Made by a program: the position numbers and the translations under genes
Part shown: positions 43,439 to 54,356 of the stretch, piece by piece
How the letters are laid out: each line of letters starts with the position of its first letter
How positions within the stretch are numbered: the first letter of the stretch is position 1
DNA from: Pseudovirgaria hyperparasitica
Taxonomy: Eukaryota > Ascomycota > Dothideomycetes > Acrospermales > Acrospermaceae
Direction of reading: 5' to 3'
Length of the DNA: 64,000 bases
Assembly (NCBI RefSeq): GCF_010093815.1
Contig: NW_022985550.1
Location: forward strand, 1,687,074 to 1,751,073
The notes under the pieces: model-generated
Told to the model about the DNA's origin: nothing
Seen by the model: only the letters and a program-made list of their open reading frames with translations
Databases searched by the model: none

Positions 43439-46400
43439 TCAAGCACCATTCTCCTTTGGTACGAGAGGCTCAACATTCCAAATCATCTCCGCATATTCAT
43501 CAATGCATCTATCAGAAGAGAAGAAACCCATTCGTGCAACGCTGGTGATGCACTTCGTAAGCCATTCTTCCTGGTTCTTGTACGCCTCATCGATAAGATC
43601 GTGGGTCTGGCAGTAAGAAGCAAAGTCATCAGAGACGAGATAGTAGTCGCCGTGGTCAACGATACCGTTGACGAGAGCCGAGAAGGCGTTGGCGTCTCCA
43701 AACATGCCGCCACGGATGGCTTCAAAGACCTTGTTAAGGCCAGAATCAAGGGTATACTCGCCATAAAGATGAGCGTGACGCAGCTCGTCAACATCTTCAG
43801 CGAGGTTTCCGAATAGGAAGATATTGTTCTCTCCAATCTCACGGGTGATTTCGATCTGACAATGGGTTAGTCTCAAGTCTCGAATAGTGAAATGATGGGA
43901 ACTCACGTTAGCACCGTCACAAGTACCGATGATGAGGCCACCGTTCAGTACAAACTTCATGTTACTCGTACCAGAAGCTTCTGTACCAGCGGTTGAAATG
44001 TGTTCACTAATGTCAGAGGCTGGGCAGATGATCTCAGCCTTGCTGACGTTGTAGTCCTCAAGGAAGATGACCTTGAGAAGATCACCAACATCCTTGTCAT
44101 TATTGACAACCTTACCAACTTGATTAATGAGGTGGATGACTGTCTTAGCCATCCAGTATCCTGGAGCGGCTTTGCCACCGAAGATTGAAACGCGAGGCGC
44201 TAACTTCTTCCGTTCCTCTGGGGACATCTCCTTGATGGCAAGGTAGCGGTGAATGACACCAAAGATGTTCAGCTGTTGTCGCTTATACTCATGTATACGC
44301 TTGACCTGGATATCGAAGAGCGCTGCGGGGTTCACAGTAACACCATTGGCATCCTTGATCAGTTTCGCCAGACGAACTTTGTTGGCGTACTTGATCTCTG
44401 ACCACTCTTTTCGGAAGTCTTTGTCATCAACGAACGACTCGAGCTTGTGAAGACCTGTGAGATCTTTCAGGAAACCGTGGCCTCCAAGTTTCGAGGCGAT
44501 GAGCTCAGAGAGTTTGGGGTTGGCCTGGTGAAGCCATCTGCGAGGAGTAATTCCATTCGTGACGTTGGTGAATTTGTCAGGACCGTAGATCTTTACAAAG
44601 TCCTTGAAAATGGTGGTCTTGATCAGATCGGAATGAAGCTCAGCAACACCGTTGACCTTGTGGGAACCCACAATGGCGATATGCGCCATGCGAACCATCT
44701 TGGGTTGCGACTCCTCGATAATTGAAACACGTCCCAGCATTTCGCGGTCCTTGGGGAAGTTGCGCTCGACATACTGGAGGAAGAAAAGGTTGATCTCGTA
44801 GATGATCTGGAGGTGGCGAGGTAGAAGGTGTTGCATCAGTGGAACTGACCATTTCTCTAGTGCTTCGGGAAGAACAGTGTGGTTAGTGTAGCCGAAGGTG
44901 TTTTGAACGACTATTTGAGTCAGCTTATTCTCACGCATATCAATTATCGACTATACTGACTGTTCCATGCTTCGTCCCACTCGAGACCTTCCTGGTCAAC
45001 AAGGATGCGCTGAAGCTCAACGATAGCGAGAGTTGGGTGAGTATCGTTGAGCTGGATGGCGACCTGGCTGGAGAAATCGGCCCAAGCGCGCTTGGTCTTC
45101 TTGAATCGTCGGACGATGTCGTAGAGCGAGGCCGCGCACCAGAAGTACTGCTGCTTCAGGCGTAATTCCTTTCCGCGGTCGAGGCTGAAAATGTCAGTTT
45201 CCAGCACGTATAATACTCCAGAGAATAGTCGCTCACTTGTCGTTAGGATACAGCACAGCCGAGATGGTCTCGGCACGTTGCTGATCAGCTACAGAGCTCT
45301 CATATTCGCCAGAGTTGAACTTTTGGAAGTCAAACTCGCCACTCGCGGCCTTGCTACCCCACAGTCTCAAGTTGTTACAAGTCGGGGTATCGTATCCGGG
45401 CACTATGGCGTTCAGCAATTGTTGACGCAGAAAGTTCAACACGTACCTGGAACATCGTACGCTACAGCCTGCACGATCTCACCGCCTTCCCATTGAGTAA
45501 TGGTCTTGCCAGTATCGTCCCTGCATAGCAGTAAGTACAGTGATGTCTTAGAATGGTTGGTGTACCTACTGGAACCTGTTTACGTGGCCGTAGAATTGGA
45601 TATCCACGGTGATGTCGTGGCGGGGAAATTCCCATGGGTTGAAGTCAAGCCAGTAGTCTGGAACTTCGACCTGGTAGCCATCCACGATCTCTTGCTTGAA
45701 GATACCATATCTGTATCTTAGTCCGTATCCCCAGGCTGGGTAGTTGAGAGAGGCCATGCTGTCCAAGAAACAGGCCGCAAGACGACCAAGACCACCGTTG
45801 CCAAGAGCTGCATCGTGCTCTTGTTGAATGACATCTTCTATACGGAAGCCGATATCTGCGAGACCCTCTGATACCATTGTCAGTATTGGACCACTACGGG
45901 CGAGGGCTCTCTATCTTACGTCTTGCCGTCTCCTTTTGTCCAACGTTCAACATAGCATTGTCAAGGGCTCGTCCCATCAGAAACTCGAGCGACAGGTCTA
46001 TATGCATGGTCAGAGTTTGTGCTTCTTCGGGAATCCTCAACATACAGTAGACACGCTTCTGGTCCGCGAAGGTCTGGTTCTGCTGAGTCTTGTTCCAGTC
46101 TAGGACTAGACGGTCTCTGAAGGCGAGGGCTGTGCCCGAGTATGCTGCACTGATTCTTTATGAGTGGTTATCCGTAACAGGTAGGGAAGTGAGAGGTACG
46201 TTTCATCGCAGTTGAAGAGGGAGCGAGCGAGGGTAGTCTCGATATGACGAACAGCCTCTTTCTGCGAGCAATCAGTTTTGGTTCATGACAGATTACAAGG
46301 AAGATGTCTCTACTTACACTAAACTCGTCCGGGCTCGTAAACGGCTTGGGTGTCTGTTATGTTGCTCAGCATCGTAGCTCGTTGTCATCATGTCTCTCAA

Positions 46401-46663
46401 ATGCTCACGAATTTCTTCCATCTGTGATTTAGAATAAGCAATTGCATGCGGTATGATATATTCACGACTTACGCTTCACGCTGGGGTTCTGGAATTGAAG
46501 CTTCAACGCTTTTGATATCACTGGGACCAAAGCCAGTGACCGTTCTCTTGTGCTTGGGTCTGGTAAAGCCTGGGCCGACGGGACCAGTGATATTTGAAAT
46601 TGGAGCACTCATGGAGGGCTTCCTCTCGCGAATTGGGCGTGATGTAGTATCGATATCAGCCAT
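43439..46663 (-). CDS. GPH1: Glycogen phosphorylase
   Basis: About eleven exons from ATG 46663 to the stop at 43439 give roughly 880 residues. Early exons are 46663-46473, 46421-46409 (only 13 nt), 46353-46318 and 46261-46200. The N-terminal tail has RKPS and [15 protein letters not shown], the type of site phosphorylated in fungal phosphorylases. The catalytic half shows [64 protein letters not shown] and the pyridoxal-phosphate lysine in [11 protein letters not shown] followed by [13 protein letters not shown]. The enzyme releases glucose-1-phosphate from storage glycogen. Small introns fall in conserved regions, including one just after the CDGAN motif. Exon edges after 45920 were not all checked base by base. 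Confidence 0.93.
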
Positions 46664-47780
46664 GTTGACGGTTGACAGCTGTTCAGAGTAAATGCGATTT
46701 ACAGCTGGCAGGGGAAGCCGACTCAGAGGATTCACACAAAGGTATTGATTGCCAAGCAGAGAGGCGCGCGGCGCAGGCAGTCACACAACGCTGAGAATGG
46801 GAATGTGAAGAAGACAGAAGGTTTAACGGGGTCAAAGCAGGATTATAAGCAAAGAGCTCGAATGTAAGATCGTAGATATTGGAGTGAATCGGGCGTGTCT
46901 ATGGAGTCTTGAAGCTTAGGTGGGGTGAGAGCGAGGCGTTGAGAAGCTATTGGAGCAATTGCTGGAGCTAAACAACCAGCGCAGGGATCTCTGACGCTGT
47001 GCTAATCTGGGGCTTGGGGCACGGAGTGGAGAAGGCCAAGTATCGTTTTGTCTTGCTCCCGGTCGCTCTGGGCCTGTCCTAGTCCGTCGTGAAGGTAATT
47101 CTCCTCTCAACACAATATTGTCTCCATCTGGCTTTTATTGCATGTACTGTGCTGGACATATCGAAATGGCTGTAAATAGCAACATGGAAGGAGAAAGGAG
47201 GAATGTAGACTCATATCGTGACACGAAATCCGACCGTGATTGTGCACGAGAACTGTACTGGCCAGCCGTTTTATGCACGACGCACTGCTTTTCGGCGTTT
47301 AGCAGGTGGGGTACATTGGTGTCTCCTTACCCCTCCATATTAGTGGCCCGTGCACGCAAATCGCGGGGCATCAGACATGAAAATGTTGGAAACCTGTACT
47401 ATAGATATATGGGGTTTTCGAACCTTGACCGTCTTTTCTGTAAAATAGGTTGCAGGCGTGCCACCAGTCAACACATTACTTGTCACCATATATACAGATG
47501 AGCACACAATAGTAGCTTCTCTAGCTTCGTTAATTGCTTCGACTGTCTCCTATGGAGGCCAGAAGTTGGCGGTTCCCCAGTTCGCACTCTGACGTGCATG
47601 CACATCCACGCCAATGAAAACTGCTCGACCGGGTATCATATGCTCCAGGAGAACAAATACGCTATGCAGCGAGAGTACGAGCACGACTCTGACCACAGAT
47701 TAGGGGGACAACTCCAAAGCGCCTTGCTTGATGTAAACAACATCCAAAACATGTAATATCCAAAAATTTTCCATGCAGAC
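46664..47780. promoter_or_regulatory. Upstream region of GPH1 and 3' flank of the cyclin gene
   Basis: These 1.1 kb contain no recognisable gene. A CCCCT stress-element-like pentamer occurs around 47328, a motif that regulates glycogen genes in yeast, but a single pentamer is expected by chance. Confidence 0.35.
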
Positions 47781-48802
47781 TCACGACGATGGTGTAAGTC
47801 CTGGCGTCAGGAGGCCAAACTCCTCCACGGCTCTCTGTGGCGGCGTCGACGGAGTGAACGAGGCCGCCTTCGGTATGGGCAAGTATGTCGAGCCCAGACA
47901 CGTATTGCAGGTTCCTGCCCTGAGCATATCCTCCTTCGTCTCCTCCACCATGTCCGGCGTGAAGCCATGCAGGCCGTAGCCGATGTGCAGCAACAGACAG
48001 CGCGACGTGAGATTGAGTTGCTGTGCTGTGACACTGCTCTGCGCCACCACGCCGGTCCAGTACGATGCCAGGAGGTGGTCGTCGGCAAGGTAAGAGGTGG
48101 CCAGGGCGAGGGACGCCAGGACGAGGATCTCTGGGCTTGACGGCATGGCGATGTGCGCGGCCGCGAAGGCTTCCCGGATCTTGCGACTGAACTTGAGGCT
48201 GAGTGAGTCCAACACACAGCCGGCGAGAGCGATGGTCTCGAGTGGCAGCATGCACCGTTGGAGATAGGATTGGATGGCTGATGGCGAGGGGCGGTGAAGG
48301 CAGACGCCTGACGGAATAAGGTTGGCGAGGTGGAGGGATGGGCCTAAAAAATGAATGTTAGCGAAGAAAGAAGAAGATAATGAACAAAACGAGTGACGTA
48401 TAGACCGCGATACGGGTATGGTATACGCAGTATGCTCCATGCTTCATGGAACAGACATCACTTAGCACACATGGCCTTTACTACGCGATGTATTTGTCAC
48501 GATCGATCACAGCACCAAGAGACTATGAAGTTTGAATAGTCCGATATCCTCCGCTCTAGGAACAAATGGCCGAATCGATGAAAAAAAAGAGCATGTTTCT
48601 TACCATAGTATGAGTCTCTCAGCCTCTCAGAACCATAGCCTTGCCTCGTGTTCCTACAGCCTTCTTCTCCGTCCGACCCAACTGGTTCAGGAGGAGTCGG
48701 TAAACTGGAAAGCGGTACATAATTCGCAAAGTAGTCGTCCAGTCCTTCCATCGAATCCATCGAGGCTCGCCGGCTGGCAGTCGAAGAGGGCGGACTGTCC
48801 AT
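47781..48802 (-). CDS. PHO80/PCL-like cyclin-domain protein
   Basis: Exons 48802-48604 and 48343-47781 give 253 residues. The N-terminal 65 residues are Ser/Pro-rich (MDSPPSSTASRRASMDSMEG), followed by the cyclin fold: PSAIQSYLQRCMLPLETIALAGCVLDSLS, EILVLASLALATSYLADDH and LNLTSRCLLLHIGYGLHGFTPDMVE. This resembles the PCL/PHO80 class that binds the Pho85 kinase, or the related Clg1 group. The 259-base intron is long for this window, and a missed small exon inside it cannot be excluded. The C-terminus carries TPSTPP and TPGLTPSS, possible CDK sites. The preceding upstream region is unusually long (2.75 kb). Confidence 0.7.
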
Positions 48803-51554
48803 TTTATCGGTCGAATATTTCCAGAAATTGTGTGTGCGTGTATAAAATTCGGTGAATCCAAAGGCCTCGTGAGGACATGTAGAATCGGTACTGGCTCCGA
48901 AAGTCGTACAAAAGCAAACGCCCCAGAGATCCCACGGCCACAAAAAACCAGCGATAGACAGGCGAAACCAGATGAATCGTATTAACGCTGCAACAGACGA
49001 GCAGACACAGGTCATTACATATATAGTACTTCCGCCCAGCCCAGGGCCCTCTGCTGCATCATCCATCCATTCTCAATGTCGGTAGCGACCGAACACACAC
49101 GCGCCCCCCTGAGGTTATGGCCTAATCAAAACGCAGCACTCCTCACCGCACCCCCCCGCCAGCATACACGCCAGGGGCCTAAACTTAGCCTAAAGCAGCC
49201 TACGCTCCACCCCCCCGAGGCCCCAAAACTCGCGCTGCTGCGTCTATGTGCGGCTCACACGCACGACCAGCCGCAACGGACCAGTCTCAGTCCACTCCGT
49301 TCAGCGCGGATACCGCAGCGGCGCACCTGAACTGAATAATGAATTATATAGATACGCAGCGAGGTAAGTGGTTCATGTTCACGGGTTCCACATAACACGA
49401 TGTTCCGTGGAGAGTCGCAATACGGCAATACAAGAGCACAAAGAGCACGCTTGACGTGTCTTGCCACACACACACATACACGTCCTGCCGGGCCAGGCAA
49501 GCCGGATGCGAAGCGAAGCCAAAGTGCCACAGCATAATAATGTATGGATGTCCCCATCGAAAGTGCGTATGGCGTCTTCTTTGCATCGCATCCTCTCGTT
49601 TCGCCAGAAAGCCAGACGCCAGACGCAGCAGCATACGACGTCCAAAAGACCGGTTCGGGTTCTGACATATGTGGTGGGACATAGACTTTTTTTCTATGTC
49701 TGTTCTCCATTAATTACCACTGTTGAAAGTTTGTGCGACGAATTTCGCGTGTGTATGTATGTATGTGCGTGTGCGTGTCTTGGACTCTTGGTGGTGGTAG
49801 CGGTGGAGCCAAAAGGGGTCTTCGCTTTCGATAGTGACTTCGCTGCAGAGCCAGCCCCAGCAGCACACCGTACGGTACGGTATAATAACAGCGAGGAGGA
49901 GACGAGACTTTTCAGTGGGAGAATCCATACAATAGTTATCCCACTTCCGTAACGGGTATAGAGGCAGCAAGCTGACATGCATCTCAAGGGTTCGCAACTC
50001 CGTTCGTACAACGTCCAAACGAGGGATCATCTCAGCTTGTACAGTGATGCGTTCGTATCGATGACCTTTCTCCCATACAGCCCAAGGAATCGTCGTCTCT
50101 AAATTGAATAAAATTATTGATTGCATAGCACCAAACGAATATGTTTAGTGCCCTCCTAATTAATAATTGTGACGAGAACTCCCTCCCTGTTTTCACCGCT
50201 GGCTGGTCCGAGACTTTTCCTTCAGGAGAACAGACAGCCGACCAAGCGGAACACATCATCCCTGCCGAGATCCCGCATCACGCCATGATTTAGCTAGGAA
50301 ACACACACAGACACTGACAAGACACACACACCCCGCAGTCTCCATAATAGTACGTACCTACATTATACATATCCAGACTTACCAACAAGTAAGTACATAA
50401 TTCCTGGGCCCGAAACGCTCAAATCGCCAGTTTTCTTTGGGGGGGTCTTTTTTTTCCCCTTTTCATTATCCCGACAATCGGAACGACCGGCCGGCTGGAA
50501 CAGCTAATAATAACAAGAAAGAAAGAAAAAGACTTTCCATAATTACCTTGATTCTTCCAGCCCAGCATCCATCAGTAATTACCTAGGCTATTAGGCTCAC
50601 TGATCTGAATCCCGCGTAAACATAAGCATGCTGTATGTACACATGTAGCATTGTAGATCCCGCGGGGGTTTCGTCAGTTCGCCGCCGCCGCCGGAGAAAA
50701 TTCCTGCGCTGCGTGCAGTGTAATGCAGTGCGTGCAATGCATGGCATATGCAGCATGGAGATTACATTTTATATCCTCACATACAGTGTATATATGCACG
50801 ATACAGTGCAGTGCACACACACACACACTGCAGACTAACACCCCTCGGCCATGGATATGCACTAATTAATTAGAGTCCTCCATCCAGCGTCCCGGATGAT
50901 TATTCCAAAGCAAAGACCCCTCCTCCATGTGCGAACCTCAGCTAGCTGCACGCACGCCCCCTCAAATGAATATATATATATGTATATCCGTGTTTGTTAG
51001 GTTTCAGTCCAGAACATTCCATACTATATGCCGTGAAACATCGAGGAAAAAAAAACAAAACCATGTCAATATGACGCGCGGATGTGGTTTGTTTGGGAGT
51101 GGTTGAGGGCGGGGTGTGGTAGCACAGTACGCCTTGTAAGAAAACAAAAACAAAACACAATAAAGAAAAAAAACATTTCAAGATACACGCAGGCATGATG
51201 GATCTGTAGATTGCGTTCTAATATAAAATCCTTCCGAAGTCGGCAATTGCCCTGCCGAAGCTAGCTGTACTCGTACATATTACTTTGACTCCCGGGTGCA
51301 TGATACATGATTCCTTCCTTTCCAGTTCTTTTATTGTATTTCCAAAAAAACAAAGAGTCCGTAACTCCTGTGCTTACGCTTGCTGCATTGTGGCAGGCAG
51401 GCAAAGCAGTTTCATCGACATCAGCTGGCTTCGTGCTAGATTAGAACTATAGCATATGTGTAAAGAGGTAAAAAAAAAAGTCTGACGCAACGATTGGGTA
51501 TCGAGAGGCGGCAGACAGAGAACGATAAACAAAAAAGGTTACAATGTGATACAA
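48803..51554. other. Gene-poor 2.75 kb region rich in simple repeats
   Basis: This is the longest gap in the window. It lies upstream of the cyclin and downstream of the PH-domain gene, so part may be a long regulatory region. Seen by eye: C-rich runs near 49150 and 49210, a TGTA-type repeat around 49753-49770, CA-rich runs near 50300 and at 50811-50827, an AT run near 50975, and poly-A stretches near 51045 and 51165. No open frame with family features or good coding character is present. Confidence 0.45.
50811..50827. repeat. CA dinucleotide repeat
   Basis: A short run of about eight CA units lies in a gene-free stretch. It is a plain microsatellite. Confidence 0.7.
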
Positions 51555-54356
51555 TCAAACAGCCATCTGTGGAGGTGGTGGCGGTAGAGGCATAGTTGGC
51601 GGTGGTAAAGGTAGTGGCATCGTTGAAGGTGGTTGAGGCAGAGGCATGTTTGGTGGAGGACGAGGTGGTAGAGGCATGTTCGGCGGTTGTGCACGTGGAG
51701 GAAGCCTAGCCATCGATCGAGTCATCAACTGGGGCGCCGAATGTTGCCGCAAAGGCTCCGTGAGGACGTTATCCCGGAAGTAGCCCGACTTAGACTTGGT
51801 AATAGGTCCCGAGAGCAAGTTGCTTATATTTGTCGTAGGTGGGGGACCTGCAACTGACGAAGCTGACGTCGAACGATGCACAGAACGCAGATTAGAAGCG
51901 AATGGCGCGTGATTGGTGTTGATCTGCATGCTGTTCGGTCGGCGTAGTTGGTGGTAGCTTGGGGTTTGGGGTGGTGGCTGCTGGACAGACATTGGTCGAT
52001 TTGGCTTGATTGGAAAAGGCAATGGTCGTCCAGCTGTCTGTCTTCGTCGCGGGATTATGATGGCCTGCAGATCTTTAGATTCACGCTGAGCAGGTGGGAC
52101 ATTAGAAACTGTCGACTGCCGGAAGGGTAGAGGCTGAACAAGCTCTAGAGTAGTGACACAGGTTGTCTGGTTCATTGTAGGTTGGGAACTTTGAGCTTGG
52201 CTGGGCGGAGATCTACTTATGGATTGGTGGGTCGGGAGCGAGAAGTTGAAAGACGGCGAGGGAGTCGTTCGTTCGCGCAAATGCGGTGCTGATTGCTGTC
52301 TAGAAAAGCTCTCGTCTTGAGGAGATGGTAGAGACGAAGCGCTGGATTGTCCGGATCCACGTCGTCCCAAAGACTCCGTATGACGGGTGACACAAGACAT
52401 ATCTGGCATAGCGGACCTACGACGACTAAAGTTGACTGTCTTCGATACTGGAAAGTCCTCGCTGGCTGAAGGAGCCGCTTTTCCTTCGCTGAGCGTATAC
52501 GACGAGATTGGGGAGAATGACTTGCCTCGCGGGGGTGGGCTCAGAGGGGGTGGACTTATACTCCTGGGCGGTAGAGATTCCGAAAGTGGCAGAGGTGGAA
52601 GTGGTATTCTTGGAGCCGGGGCACTTGTGCTCCTCCTGAAAGCAGGTGGCTGTTTTTTCTCTATGGGTATACCAGGTCGGTATCGAGGTGGACGATTGAA
52701 ACCTGCAGATATCGAATCTTGTGATCTGGTGTGCTCTGAAGAATCAGTGGTGTCTTCGTCCGTGGTGGGTAATTTGAATGTCTGAACAGAGCGCCTCCGG
52801 TTGCTGCCCAGGGTTGGGTTCATGGCGAATGATTTCAAGGATGTAGGGTCCCTTGACGGTTCGACCAACTCAGACCTGAAGAAGGTTTCAGCCATTGGCG
52901 ATGCTTCTGGCGTGGATATGCCAGAGGTGGCTTCAGTCAGGGTATCTGAGACCGATGTCGCAACTGACATGATTGACAGCCGTGAACCCTCCCGTAGCTG
53001 ATTGAGCTGAACGCTTCCTGGAGATATTGTCGTCATTGTTTCCGACGAATGTCGAGCTGAAGAAGGCTTTGATGATTTGACAGAGCCTGATTCAGATCCG
53101 TTCAAAGATAGACGACGATTAACGTCATCCCACTCAGAGGCCACGATAGTAGGCGATCCTGACGTTGTCGTTGAAGCATTTGACGGCTGTACCGGGCTAC
53201 CATTTATATTGTACTGGTGGGGATCTCTTTGCACGGAATATCTATGACTCGGGTTTCGCTCCAGATGATGGGCAGAAAAGTCATCATTGGGAGATGGTGC
53301 CTCAGTCCTGTGCTCCTTTCCACCAAGGACATCAATCTCTTTGCGGACCGCATTCAACCAGGAGTCCATATCTTCTGCGCTTTCGAGCACAAGAAGAAAA
53401 TTCGAAGCTTGTCGTCTAGTGTTGGCGTTCTGAAGGCGTAGTCGAGCCATCAATCCCCTTTGATTCGAGGCAACTGTACCATCTTCTTGGGCTGTTTGAG
53501 AGATTTGCAAGACCCAGTGCTTGCCAGAAATGATATCTGAAGCAAATGCAGCAGAATCAGGGCCGAGCTGCAGAACCTTCTCCGGAAGTCTGTCGAAGGC
53601 GCCAGAGCCTGCATACTGAAGGACGTAGCCCGAAGTCACCAGAATGTAGATTTTCGTGGTGAAGTCGGATACATAAAATGGTACTGCGGCTGAGAGCCTT
53701 TTTGACGTCAATTTACTCCTCTCAGGTTTCCCGTCCTCCTGCTGCGATAGATCTTGTCGTCCTTTGGCTATGTTTTCTTTAAGGATACTCTGCTGTCTTC
53801 GATGCTCTTGCTGTGATCTGAGCATTGACTCCGCAGAAGATGTGGAGGAGGTTAATGTCGCGTATTTAATGGCTTGAGGGTAGGCTTGGAACAGCGGTGG
53901 AGGAGTCCAATGTGCGTTATGTCTTGAGCGTCTCGGGACCGAACTCGCAGATTTCGACGATTTGAGCTTCGTGACGTCTTCTCCTGGCTGTCGCGCCAGC
54001 AGTACGTTTGGCGCCGTCGATCCTGGAGAAGCAGCTGGCCGCAATGCAGATTTGGGCGGTATAGGAGGAGCAGCGACAGCCGGAGTGGGTGGCGTCTTTG
54101 GTCGCTCGGGCAATTGTAGCCCTACTTCGTGATGTCCCCGTGCTCGCTGGACGTTTGGCTTGCTGAAAAGATTGAAAAGCGACATTCTTGATCCCTTCGC
54201 TTGTATTTTGGGCGCCTTGGAGTCGATGACCATCGGAGTTGGCTCGTCTTGTTTGGGAGGTGATGGTTGAGCCATGAGTGATTGCCGCCATCGGCTAGGT
54301 GGTCTTCCATTCTTGTTTCCCTTCATGGGTCCCAATATATCCTCGTCGCGCGACAT
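51555..54356 (-). CDS. Large PH-domain-containing protein with proline-rich C-terminus
   Basis: One exon of 933 residues starting MSRDEDILGPMKGNKN. A PH-like domain spans about residues 225-345 (VPFYVSDFTTKIYILVTSGYVLQY to AEDMDSWLNAVRKEIDVLGG, with the C-terminal helix tryptophan W334-like). The flanks are long and disordered, Ser/Pro/Thr-rich, with many RRRS and SPP motifs that could be phosphorylated. The end has four imperfect repeats of the type PPNMPLPPRP, which are SH3- or profilin-binding-like. Proteins with this layout are common in filamentous ascomycetes and are uncharacterised; a role at the membrane or cortex is a guess from the PH domain. No intron is needed. Confidence 0.78.
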   Translation of the reverse strand: MSRDEDILGPMKGNKNGRPPSRWRQSLMAQPSPPKQDEPTPMVIDSKAPKIQAKGSRMSLFNLFSKPNVQRARGHHEVGLQLPERPKTPPTPAVAAPPIPPKSALRPAASPGSTAPNVLLARQPGEDVTKLKSSKSASSVPRRSRHNAHWTPPPLFQAYPQAIKYATLTSSTSSAESMLRSQQEHRRQQSILKENIAKGRQDLSQQEDGKPERSKLTSKRLSAAVPFYVSDFTTKIYILVTSGYVLQYAGSGAFDRLPEKVLQLGPDSAAFASDIISGKHWVLQISQTAQEDGTVASNQRGLMARLRLQNANTRRQASNFLLVLESAEDMDSWLNAVRKEIDVLGGKEHRTEAPSPNDDFSAHHLERNPSHRYSVQRDPHQYNINGSPVQPSNASTTTSGSPTIVASEWDDVNRRLSLNGSESGSVKSSKPSSARHSSETMTTISPGSVQLNQLREGSRLSIMSVATSVSDTLTEATSGISTPEASPMAETFFRSELVEPSRDPTSLKSFAMNPTLGSNRRRSVQTFKLPTTDEDTTDSSEHTRSQDSISAGFNRPPRYRPGIPIEKKQPPAFRRSTSAPAPRIPLPPLPLSESLPPRSISPPPLSPPPRGKSFSPISSYTLSEGKAAPSASEDFPVSKTVNFSRRRSAMPDMSCVTRHTESLGRRGSGQSSASSLPSPQDESFSRQQSAPHLRERTTPSPSFNFSLPTHQSISRSPPSQAQSSQPTMNQTTCVTTLELVQPLPFRQSTVSNVPPAQRESKDLQAIIIPRRRQTAGRPLPFPIKPNRPMSVQQPPPQTPSYHQLRRPNSMQINTNHAPFASNLRSVHRSTSASSVAGPPPTTNISNLLSGPITKSKSGYFRDNVLTEPLRQHSAPQLMTRSMARLPPRAQPPNMPLPPRPPPNMPLPQPPSTMPLPLPPPTMPLPPPPPQMAV

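Noticed and set aside
47662-48255. 197-codon minus-strand frame overlapping the cyclin gene
   Set aside because: A different frame of the same strand; the cyclin frame carries the conserved helices and joins in phase to exon 1.
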